From the NCBI GenBank assembly GCA_022844585.1, contig JALHLM010000406.1:1-5808 (forward strand): DNA of 5,808 nt, read 5' to 3'. Origin of the DNA: Pirellulales bacterium. GTDB lineage: Bacteria; Planctomycetota; Planctomycetia; Pirellulales; JALHLM01. Position numbers and translations under genes: made by a program. Below are positions 1 to 5,336 of the stretch, in pieces; positions within the stretch are counted from its first letter, which is position 1, and each line of letters begins with the position of its first letter. Below the pieces are notes generated by a model. The model was given only the letters and a program-made list of their open reading frames with translations. It made no database searches and was not told the DNA's origin.

Positions 1-78
1 ATGGGCTTCACGCAAGTCGCCAGCGGGCCGTTTGTGCGTTCGAGTTACCATGCTCGTGAGATGGCAGAGGCGGTGTGA
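1..78 (+). CDS. lipA: lipoyl synthase, C-terminal end (partial)
   Basis: The window opens inside a reading frame giving MGFTQVASGPFVRSSYHARE and then MAEAV before TGA at 76-78. The string VASGPxVRSSYHA is the hallmark C-terminus of lipoyl synthase, the radical-SAM enzyme that inserts two sulfurs into protein-bound octanoyl groups to make the lipoyl cofactor of 2-oxoacid dehydrogenases and the glycine cleavage system. From the family, one serine of the RSSY motif ligates the auxiliary [4Fe-4S] cluster that is consumed as sulfur donor; that motif is intact here. Everything N-terminal, including both cysteine motifs, lies outside the window. The short tail after the motif is normal for the family. 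The identification rests on 25 residues, but the motif is very specific. Confidence 0.85.
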   Translation: MGFTQVASGPFVRSSYHAREMAEAV

Positions 79-113
79 GAGTTGCAAAGTTCTCTGGTTG
101 AGCGTTTGACGTG

Positions 114-204
114 GGGTGCCACTGGCGGCTCGTCCGCCAGTGCGGTTTTGACTCAGTTGACGCGTCCCACTCCGGCACTGGCGGACAAGCCGCCAGTGGC
201 ACCC
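114..204. repeat. REPIN-like doublet of inverted palindromes
   Basis: Two 30-nt arms, 114-143 and 175-204, are inverted copies of each other with one mismatch (at 131), separated by a 31-nt spacer. Each arm is itself a hairpin: CACTGGCGG (120-128) pairs perfectly with CCGCCAGTG (134-142) across a 5-nt loop, and the same 9-bp stem recurs at 176-184/190-198. Two REP-type palindromes in opposite orientation is the architecture of REPIN or BIME elements, short non-autonomous repeats mobilised by RAYT (TnpA-REP) transposases in other bacteria. I recall this CACTGGCGG-type word as dispersed in planctomycete genomes, but copy number cannot be seen here. It fills most of the gap between lipA and gmhB. 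No T-run follows the stems, so it is not a standard terminator. Confidence 0.75.
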
Positions 205-238
205 ATTGCTTAAGTTGCTTCGGCGAGTGCATTCAGTG

Positions 239-841
239 ATGCATGATGAACGGATTCGCCAACTTCGTCCTGCGATCTTTCTGGATCGGGACGGCACCGT
301 CAATGAAGAGCGGCATTATCTTTCCGATCCGGCACTGGTCGCGTTGACGGAGAACGTCGCGCAAGGGATTGCGGCGGCGAATCAGGCCGGGTTGCTCGTG
401 GTCGTGGTAACCAATCAGGCCGGCGTGGGACGCGGGTATTTCAAGCTTGCGGCCGTCGAGGCGGTGAATCTCCGGATCGAAGAATTGCTGGCGGCTGAGT
501 CGGCGCGGATTGATCGATTCTATGCCTGCCCGCATCATCCGCGCGAAGGGATCGGCGAGTACCTTGTCGATTGCGATTGCCGCAAGCCGAAGCCAGGCAT
601 GTTGCGGCGCGCTGCCAAGGAACTCGGGATTGATCTCAACGCTTCGTTCCTGATCGGCGACACGCGCACCGACTTGGAAGCCGGCGCCGCGGCGGGTTGC
701 AGGACAATGCTCGTGCGCACCGGCCACGGCATGGCGGTGGATATTTCGCCGGACGATATTGCGGCGATGAATCTCGTCGGCATCCTGCCGAACGCCTTCG
801 AAGCGATCTTGCGCGCGCTTCAATTGGCGCAAACGCCGTAG
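239..841 (+). CDS. gmhB: D-glycero-D-manno-heptose 1,7-bisphosphate 7-phosphatase (HAD family)
   Basis: This 200-aa cytoplasmic phosphatase removes the 7-phosphate of heptose bisphosphate on the way to ADP-heptose, the LPS inner-core precursor. All HAD motifs are visible: FLDRDGT with nucleophile D16 and acid/base D18, the motif II threonine in VVVVTNQAGVGRG (T58), lysine K118 in CRKPKPGM, and IGDTRTDLEAG with D141 and D145. The GmhB-type zinc loop is complete: C97, H99, C112, C114. Length matches the family (about 190 aa). I chose ATG at 239. A TTG at 206 in the same frame would add 11 unconserved residues and would begin next to the REPIN-like repeat. No strong ribosome site is visible for either start. 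HisB-N phosphatases share this fold and zinc loop, but here there is no fused dehydratase domain. It stands alone, without gmhA or hldE beside it, and converges on the peptidase gene. Confidence 0.9.
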   Translation: MHDERIRQLRPAIFLDRDGTVNEERHYLSDPALVALTENVAQGIAAANQAGLLVVVVTNQAGVGRGYFKLAAVEAVNLRIEELLAAESARIDRFYACPHHPREGIGEYLVDCDCRKPKPGMLRRAAKELGIDLNASFLIGDTRTDLEAGAAAGCRTMLVRTGHGMAVDISPDDIAAMNLVGILPNAFEAILRALQLAQTP

Positions 842-849
842 GCAAACTG

Positions 850-1626
850 CTATTCGGGCGCAGGATTTTGCCAATACGCCCGCATCGTCCGTTCGACGTC
901 TGGTTCGAGTTCACTCAAGCGATCACGCAACGTGCGTTCTGGTTCCCGATCGGCCGCTTCGGCCAGATACGCTCGGAGTTGAATCTGCACGTCGGACGGG
1001 CCGTCGATGAGATAGCGCGCCCAGGTGCGGGCGGCCACATAGTCGCGTTGATCGAACTGCTTGACGTCGGTCTCGCGCTCCAACTTCGTCAAGCTCGGCC
1101 ATTCCGGCTTTCGCATCGCGGCCGGTAACTTGGGATCGTGCTGCTTGTCCGCCTCGCGCTGTTCGGGCGAGAGTTCGAAGTATTCCGCGAGACCTTCATC
1201 GAGCCAGAGCGGCAATCGCGCGGTATGGGCGCGCAGCAGGGCGTGCGTGGTTTCATGCCGCAGATCGGTCCCGAGATTCTCTCCGCGATACGCCAGCACC
1301 ATCGCGGGGCCGCGACCTTGGATGAACAGGGCCCGCCGCGATTCGAAGCCCGGAAACTGCCGGGACACGTAGTCCTGAAAACTGCGCTGATCCCGAAACA
1401 AATACAGCTCGATCCACTCTGTCGCTGCCTGGACGCCCAACTTGTCGGTTAGCTCGGTTTGCAGCTCCGACAGTTCGGCGAGGATCGTCGACGGATTCTC
1501 CACGCGATAGTCGGCCCGGATCACAAAGGGAAACCGCGAGTGCTCTTCCACCCAAACGGCCTGGACACGACTGGCCCAGCCGAGCAGGAGCAGGGCATAA
1601 CAGAAATAGCGGGCAGCTAACCACAT
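850..1626 (-). CDS. secreted gluzincin-type zinc metallopeptidase (DUF1570-like)
   Basis: A 258-aa protein with a signal peptide: arginine at 6, hydrophobic core about 8-18, and a plausible cleavage after VQA at 23. The zinc site is HETTH (H124, E125, H128). It is followed by LPLWLDEGLAEYFE, where E144 is the expected third zinc ligand. HExxH followed by W-L-x-E-G-L-A-E-Y is characteristic of the peptidase MA-like/DUF1570 gluzincins, which are abundant and poorly characterised in planctomycetes. The region before the motif (about 30-115) looks like the usual alpha/beta lead-in of the family. The last 100 residues are charged and probably helical, with no second domain recognised. It most likely acts in the periplasm; the substrate is unknown. 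The start at 1626 is set by the signal peptide; no clear ribosome site precedes it. The stop lies 8 bp from the gmhB stop. Confidence 0.85.
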   Translation of the reverse strand: MWLAARYFCYALLLLGWASRVQAVWVEEHSRFPFVIRADYRVENPSTILAELSELQTELTDKLGVQAATEWIELYLFRDQRSFQDYVSRQFPGFESRRALFIQGRGPAMVLAYRGENLGTDLRHETTHALLRAHTARLPLWLDEGLAEYFELSPEQREADKQHDPKLPAAMRKPEWPSLTKLERETDVKQFDQRDYVAARTWARYLIDGPSDVQIQLRAYLAEAADREPERTLRDRLSELEPDVERTMRAYWQNPAPE

Positions 1627-1675
1627 AGGTATTTCGGGCTAAGTTTGAGGTGCGTCCGTCGGCACGTCGCGAGGG

Positions 1676-1704
1676 AATATAGCGATCCGGCGGCGAACGA
1701 CCAA
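1676..1704 (-). promoter_or_regulatory. candidate sigma70-type promoter for the peptidase gene
   Basis: On the minus strand, TTGGTC (1699-1704) and TATATT (1676-1681) are separated by 17 bp. The -10 box matches the consensus at 5 of 6 positions and the -35 at 3 of 6. The box ends 49 bp before the peptidase start at 1626. Spacing and -10 are good, the -35 is weak. Planctomycete promoter consensus is not well known, so this is a candidate only. I see no equally good pair for the divergent gene at 1800. Confidence 0.3.
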
Positions 1705-1799
1705 TCGCGATCGCCGGCGACGCCCTAAACCCTTGAAGCGGAGAGGTTTACTCAGCCGAAGAGAAGGCATAGGTAAAGTAGCTAACGGGGTTTGCGCCC

Positions 1800-2183
1800 A
1801 TGCGACGACTTGGATTCGCCGTGATCTGCTGTTTCGCGTGGGTCTCTCCCTTGGACGCGCAGGAAGCGATTCCGCGGCCAGGCTGGGTGCCGGACCCGAC
1901 TTTCGACATCGTTGCGCCGAAGCATTTTGGCGCCGAAGACGTCGCCAACATGCTCGTCGAGTTGCCGAATCGACCACGACGCGCCGGGCAGAAAGTTTCC
2001 ACGGGCCCGGTATTCATGTTCCCGCCCCGCCCGCAATACGCGGAACCGCTGCCGACGGCCGGCCCGGAACAGTACCTCACCACGCCATTCGGCCCAGTCG
2101 CCGGCACGCTCCAGCGCCCGCAATACGTGAGTGGAAAGCGTGGCAAGGCGCGGCATCCACGCCGGACGCCGCTGACGTGGTGA
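1800..2183 (+). CDS. small secreted proline-rich protein, unknown function
   Basis: The frame encodes 127 aa starting MRRLGFAVICCFAWVSPLDA. This is a textbook signal peptide: two arginines, hydrophobic core 5-18, and cleavage probably after A20 before QEA. I do not recognise the mature part. It is rich in proline, arginine and glycine, with short phrases such as PRPGWVPDPTFDIV and PVFMFPPRPQYAEPLP, no further membrane segment, and no cysteine after the leader. It looks extended rather than compactly folded. The signal peptide, its strand-wise placement opposite the peptidase gene and the absence of a better frame argue that it is real. No ribosome site is evident before the ATG. The stop TGA (2181-2183) sits directly at the edge of the large inverted repeat, so the basic tail (GKRGKARHPRRTPLTW) may be a frayed end. 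Confidence 0.55.
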   Translation: MRRLGFAVICCFAWVSPLDAQEAIPRPGWVPDPTFDIVAPKHFGAEDVANMLVELPNRPRRAGQKVSTGPVFMFPPRPQYAEPLPTAGPEQYLTTPFGPVAGTLQRPQYVSGKRGKARHPRRTPLTW

Positions 2184-2184
2184 C

Positions 2185-2355
2185 GAATGACGAATTTCGA
2201 AATCCGAATGTCGAATCAAATCCGAATGACGAATGTCGAATGGGTCCGAGTCGCTGGCAAGGGTTTCTAAGGTCAAGCGACTGCATCGAGAACACGTCAT
2301 TCGGGCTTCGTCATTCGGATTTGATTCGACATTCGAGCTTCGACATTCGTCATTC
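2185..2355. repeat. large imperfect inverted repeat of GAATGACGAA-type words
   Basis: Arms 2185-2242 and 2298-2355 (58 nt each) are inverted copies with 51 of 58 positions identical and no gaps, around a 55-nt spacer (2243-2297). A 29-nt core is identical (2205-2233 against 2307-2335). Each arm is itself built of near-repeated words, GAATGACGAA, GAATGTCGAA and AATCCGAATG, spaced about 8 to 10 nt. The element fills the whole gap between two convergent genes. The right arm contains the last codon and stop of the UbiD-family gene (GAA TGA read on the minus strand, 2350-2355). As RNA from either strand it would form a long stem. No T-run marks a classical terminator. I recall similar words as intergenic filler in planctomycete genomes, but that is memory, not a search. 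Confidence 0.85.
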
Positions 2356-4182
2356 AATCAGGCCATACAGCGGCCCGCCGCGCGCCGCCATGGCATCGAC
2401 GCGCTTCGTCACCTCCGGGTCTTCCACCAGCGGCGGGGCGTGATGCGGTTTGATCCGGGCGTCAATCACCAGCGGGCCGCGGCAGCCCCAGTGTTTTTGC
2501 TCAACAAAGCTGCCGACGCCCTGCACGTCCGCCGCCGGGTTGCTGCGGGTGAAGGTGACCCAGAGAAAGTTGTTCAACGTCCGCGCCGCGAACTCGCTGT
2601 CGTCGACGAGGACGACGAGCGGGTAGCAGTCGTCGAGACCGCGCGCCGCCTCGTAGAAACGTGTGAGCGCCAAAACGTTCTCGCTCGGGACAAACTTGGG
2701 TGCGCTGATCAACACTACGCCCGGCAGCGCGAGCCGTGGGTCCGAAAAGCCATCCGGCAGCGATAGGTTCGACGGCAGCGAAGTCGCCAATGCGCGTCGC
2801 GCAGGACCGGCCGCCGCAATGACGATTTTCGACCCGGCGTTGAGGCCGGTACCGGAGTAATCAAGCGTATCGATCGTCGTGCGGGTTTGGAAATGCAAGT
2901 CCGTCGACCAATCGACGCGTTCCAGAAGATGCCGAAAAAACGCCGGGATGTCGTGGATATCGAGTTCCGGCTGATCTTCGTTCGCCACGATCAGCAGATA
3001 CTTCGCCAGCGACATCTGGCCCTGGCCGAGAATCGCGTTGGCTTGTGTGAGCAGTTCTTGGGGCTGACGTCGCGTTGCATAAGGCACGTAGCGCTCGCTG
3101 CCGATCGCCAGCAGCAACGGATGCACGCCAGCGGCATCAACGGCATGCACCGCTTTCACGCCGGGCAACACCGTGGGAATGATCGGGCCGGTGATCTCGT
3201 GAATCAGTTGGCCGAACGTCGTGTCCTCTTGCGGCGGGCGTCCCACGACGGTGAACGGCCAGATCGCTCCTTCGCGATGGTAGACATGTTCGACGGTGAG
3301 CACCGGGAAATCGTGAATTCGCGCATAGTACCCGAGATGATCGCCGAATGGTCCCTCTGGCAATGTGCGCGAGGGATCGATGTACCCAGTGATCACGAAA
3401 TCAGCTTCGGCATGGATGGGCAATTGCCCTGGCGGCGCATAGAGTGGTACGCGCCGGCCGCCGAGCGCTCCGGCGAAGGCCAATTCACTCAAGCCCTCCG
3501 GTAATGGCATCACGGCGGAGACCGCCATCGCCGGTGGGCCGCCGACGAACACGTTGACGCGCAATCGTTCGCCGCGACGAATCGCCGCGGCGTGATGCAC
3601 GCCGATCCCGCGATGAATCTGGTAGTGCAGGCCGACTTCGCGATTGCGCGCGTACTCGCCGCCGGAGAGTTGGACGCGGTACATGCCCAGGTTCGAATGC
3701 CGCCAACCGGGCTGATCGGGATGTTCGGTATAGACCTGCGGCAGCGTGACAAACGCGCCGCCGTCGTCCGGCCAGCAGACGATTTGCGGGAGCTGATCGA
3801 CGGTCGTTTCATGTCGCATCACCGCGGCGCGGGCGACGAACTTGGGACGCATGTTCCATGCGCCGCGGAGCGCGGCGGCATACTTCAGCGGTGATTTCGC
3901 CGCGCGCGTGGGATCGATCTTAAGATCGACCAATCGCCGCACCTGTTCGAACGTATCGCGAAAGATGAACCGCGCGCGATCGAGCGTGCCAAACAGGTTC
4001 GAAACCAGAGGAAAGCGGCTGCCCTTGGGCCGGGAAAAGTACAGCGCCGGCCCCCCCGACTGGTAAACCCGGCGTTGGATTTCCGCCACTTCCAGCCGGG
4101 GATCGACCTCGGCGTCGATGCGCACGAGCCAGCCATGCCGGGCAAGGTCGTCCACGCAGTCTCGGAGGGTGCGGTACGGCAA
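2350..4182 (-). CDS. UbiD-family (prenylated-FMN-dependent) decarboxylase
   Basis: A 610-aa cytoplasmic enzyme of the UbiD family, which performs reversible non-oxidative decarboxylation of aromatic or unsaturated acids using prenylated FMN made by UbiX. The N-terminus (YRTLRDCVDDLARHGWLVRI) is typical. The active site is recognisable: N164 and R169 in SNLGMYRVQ, H186, E229 in PLPEGLSE, then E276 and D281 in PEGPFGDHLGYY. These correspond to the family metal ligands N/H/E and the catalytic R-E-D/E triad. It is about 100 residues longer than E. coli UbiD, with the extension in the C-terminal half. Menaquinone (futalosine route) or another aromatic acid is possible; substrate is unassigned and no ubiX or quinone gene is nearby. 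The start is TTG at 4182: no upstream ATG or GTG exists in frame before the stop at 4270-4272. No ribosome site is visible. Its stop is inside the inverted repeat. Confidence 0.93.
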   Translation of the reverse strand: MPYRTLRDCVDDLARHGWLVRIDAEVDPRLEVAEIQRRVYQSGGPALYFSRPKGSRFPLVSNLFGTLDRARFIFRDTFEQVRRLVDLKIDPTRAAKSPLKYAAALRGAWNMRPKFVARAAVMRHETTVDQLPQIVCWPDDGGAFVTLPQVYTEHPDQPGWRHSNLGMYRVQLSGGEYARNREVGLHYQIHRGIGVHHAAAIRRGERLRVNVFVGGPPAMAVSAVMPLPEGLSELAFAGALGGRRVPLYAPPGQLPIHAEADFVITGYIDPSRTLPEGPFGDHLGYYARIHDFPVLTVEHVYHREGAIWPFTVVGRPPQEDTTFGQLIHEITGPIIPTVLPGVKAVHAVDAAGVHPLLLAIGSERYVPYATRRQPQELLTQANAILGQGQMSLAKYLLIVANEDQPELDIHDIPAFFRHLLERVDWSTDLHFQTRTTIDTLDYSGTGLNAGSKIVIAAAGPARRALATSLPSNLSLPDGFSDPRLALPGVVLISAPKFVPSENVLALTRFYEAARGLDDCYPLVVLVDDSEFAARTLNNFLWVTFTRSNPAADVQGVGSFVEQKHWGCRGPLVIDARIKPHHAPPLVEDPEVTKRVDAMAARGGPLYGLIE

Positions 4183-4220
4183 GGTAGATTCAATACGGGT
4201 GGTAAAACGGTCATTGTCGC

Positions 4221-4264
4221 CTTTCGCACCGCGAAAGTGCGCCTCATTCGCCGGGAAGGCGCAC
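4221..4264 (-). promoter_or_regulatory. two adjacent hairpins in the UbiD-family leader
   Basis: CTTTCGC (4221-4227) pairs with GCGAAAG (4231-4237) across a 3-nt loop, and GTGCGCC (4237-4243) pairs with GGCGCAC (4258-4264) across 14 nt. Both stems are 7 bp and perfect, and they share base 4237, so they abut or compete. They lie 39 to 82 bp upstream of the TTG start of the decarboxylase gene. No T-run follows. They may be a leader structure or an operator; I do not recognise a known riboswitch. Confidence 0.35.
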
Positions 4265-4349
4265 CTAATCTAGCAGGCGGGGCCGGGGCGTCCGAGGGAT
4301 AACCGGCAACATCCGTGGGAGTTCACCGAGTTCTAAGGTCACGGAAGTT

Positions 4350-4379
4350 TTGACAGATACGTTTCCCAACCACGACAAT
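4350..4379 (+). promoter_or_regulatory. candidate sigma70 promoter for the flotillin operon
   Basis: TTGACA (4350-4355) is a perfect -35 hexamer. GACAAT (4374-4379) matches the -10 consensus at 4 of 6 after an 18-bp spacer. Transcription would start near 4386, leaving a leader of only about 11 nt before the ATG at 4397, so the GGAG at 4383-4386 would lie at or before the transcript start. Either the leader is very short or the true start differs. Confidence 0.35.
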
Positions 4380-4396
4380 ACCGGAGTGCTGACGTG

Positions 4397-4552
4397 ATGG
4401 AGGATTATTGGTGGCTGCTGCTGGTCGGAGTCGGCTTGGCCCTTGTGCTGTTGCGGCCGTGGGAATTGACCTGGGGCGACAGCGCATGGGAAGAAGATTC
4501 AGGTTGGTCGTTCGACCTATTCGGCGACAGTGACGGCGATGGAGGCGACTAA
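4397..4552 (+). CDS. 51-aa single-helix membrane small protein, unknown
   Basis: Not recognised from any family. The frame gives MEDYWWLLLVGVGLALVLLR, then PWELTWGDSAWEEDSGW and a tail of FDLFGDSDGDGGD, ending in TAA. Residues 4-19 form one hydrophobic helix; the remaining 32 residues are soluble. Six tryptophans in 51 residues (5, 6, 22, 26, 31, 37) and 12 acidic against one basic residue (R20) are far from random. GGAG at 4383-4386 lies 10 nt before the ATG, and an in-frame GTG sits one codon upstream. It comes 139 bp before the NfeD-like gene in the same direction and after the only good -35 box, so it may be the first gene of the flotillin operon. A membrane-anchored regulator or accessory subunit of the flotillin complex is a guess. 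The clean TM-plus-acidic-tail design is the main support for coding. Confidence 0.6.
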   Translation: MEDYWWLLLVGVGLALVLLRPWELTWGDSAWEEDSGWSFDLFGDSDGDGGD

Positions 4553-4558
4553 CCCCCA

Positions 4559-4583
4559 CTAGCCCGTAGCGCCAGCGAGGGAG
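4559..4583. repeat. possible dispersed intergenic motif copy
   Basis: CTAGCCCGTAGCGCCAGCGA followed by GGGAG, just after the small-protein stop, resembles a word I remember recurring between genes in planctomycete genomes (AGCCCGxAGCGCxAGCGAGGG). Only one copy is in the window, so its repetitive nature is from memory and unverified. Confidence 0.35.
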
Positions 4584-4619
4584 AGTTGACGCCGCTGAGA
4601 GATTTCGGATCGAACTCTC
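4581..4619 (+). other. stem between small-protein gene and NfeD-like gene
   Basis: GAGAGTT (4581-4587) pairs perfectly with AACTCTC (4613-4619) around a 25-nt loop. The loop is long and no T-run follows, so terminator function is doubtful. It might be a weak leader structure or mRNA-processing site within the operon, or chance. Confidence 0.2.
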
Positions 4620-4664
4620 GTGAACGTCATTTCTCCTCCGTTGACTCAATCGATGTACGTGCGA

Positions 4665-4684
4665 CGCGTTTACTAACGCGAGGA
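4665..4684 (+). promoter_or_regulatory. hairpin abutting the Shine-Dalgarno of the NfeD-like gene
   Basis: CGCGTT (4665-4670) and AACGCG (4675-4680) form a perfect 6-bp stem with a TACT loop. Its last base is the first base of GAGGA (4680-4684), the ribosome site 7 nt before ATG 4692. This is the clearest Shine-Dalgarno in the window and fixes that start. The stem could modulate access to it. Confidence 0.4.
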
Positions 4685-4691
4685 ATTCAAG

Positions 4692-5336
4692 ATGTCCTGG
4701 CTCTACACCCTTTTCGCAGTCGTTGGCGGGACCGTGATGGTCTGCCAGTTCGTGATGACGCTCATCGGCATCGGCGGCGACACCGATTTTGCCGATGACC
4801 TGAGCGACGTGCCGCATGATCTGTCCGGCGACGCTGGGCATCCGGACGGCGGCCACCAGGTGGAGCACGCTGGCGAGCATCATTCCACGAATTGGCTGTT
4901 CGGCGTGCTGACGTTTCGCACGGTGATCGCCGCGATCACGTTCTTCGGCCTGGCCGGATTGGGCGGGTTGAGCGGCGAATTGAGCCCGCTGGCCTCGTTC
5001 CTGGTGGCCCTCACCGCGGGGGCCGGGGCACTGTTCGGCGTGCATTGGATCATGTCGCAACTGCAGCGCCTGCAGGACGACGGCACCGTCCGCATCGGCC
5101 GCGCGGTCGGCAAAAAAGGGATCGTATACTTGTCCGTCCCACCCAATAAGACCGGCGCGGGCAAGGTTCACCTGAACCTGCAGAACCGCACCGTCGAATA
5201 CCTGGCCATGACGGCCGACGATCGCATTCCCACCGGCGCCCAAGTGATCGTGACCGAAGTGCTTGGTCCCGACACCGTGGCGGTCGCCGTGGTCCGCGAA
5301 ACCGAAACCCCGAATCGGAGCACGGTCCATGCTTGA
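4692..5336 (+). CDS. NfeD/YuaF/YqiJ-like membrane protein with C-terminal OB fold
   Basis: A 214-aa inner-membrane protein. Membrane segments lie at about 3-27, 70-92 and 100-120. Between the first and second is a 40-residue loop (29-68) with six histidines (42, 50, 55, 59, 63, 64) and eight aspartates. After the third helix comes a beta-rich domain (about 133-203: GRAVGKKGIVYL, GAQVIVTEVLGPDTVAV) fitting the OB fold of NfeD-family proteins. Such proteins are encoded beside flotillins (yuaF-floT in Bacillus, yqiJ-yqiK in E. coli) and are thought to work with them in membrane microdomains. The family link is inferred from layout and from the neighbour; the downstream flotillin start overlaps this stop by 8 nt, so the two are translationally coupled. 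The start ATG has a good GAGGA 7 nt upstream. The His/Asp loop is unusual and might bind metal. Confidence 0.85.
   Translation: MSWLYTLFAVVGGTVMVCQFVMTLIGIGGDTDFADDLSDVPHDLSGDAGHPDGGHQVEHAGEHHSTNWLFGVLTFRTVIAAITFFGLAGLGGLSGELSPLASFLVALTAGAGALFGVHWIMSQLQRLQDDGTVRIGRAVGKKGIVYLSVPPNKTGAGKVHLNLQNRTVEYLAMTADDRIPTGAQVIVTEVLGPDTVAVAVVRETETPNRSTVHA

Noticed and set aside
206..238. TTG start for gmhB at 206
   Set aside because: It would begin 2 nt after the REPIN-like repeat and add 11 residues unlike the family N-terminus; ATG at 239 gives a normal-length protein.
842..849. Terminator between convergent gmhB and the peptidase gene
   Set aside because: Only 8 bp separate the stops, and I see no stem followed by a T-run nearby on either strand.
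697..1128. 143-aa plus-strand frame spanning the gmhB and peptidase ends
   Set aside because: It overlaps two well-supported genes in other frames and has no recognisable motif.
2185..2355. CRISPR-like array from the repeated GAAT words
   Set aside because: Words are too short, diverged and adjacent, with no unique spacers of constant length; the overall symmetry is inverted, not direct.
1733..2443. 236-aa plus-strand frame across the small secreted protein and the inverted repeat
   Set aside because: It runs through both repeat arms, giving repeated phrases from the GAAT words, and continues antisense into the UbiD-family gene. Arg-rich shadow frame with no plausible start context.
2887..3504. 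205-aa plus-strand frame inside the UbiD-family gene
   Set aside because: Antisense shadow of a gene whose catalytic motifs are intact; no start signal or recognisable domain.
4641..4676. Second promoter before the NfeD-like gene (TTGACT ... TACTAA)
   Set aside because: The spacer between the hexamers is 24 bp, too long for a sigma70 promoter, and TACTAA lies in the hairpin loop and stem.
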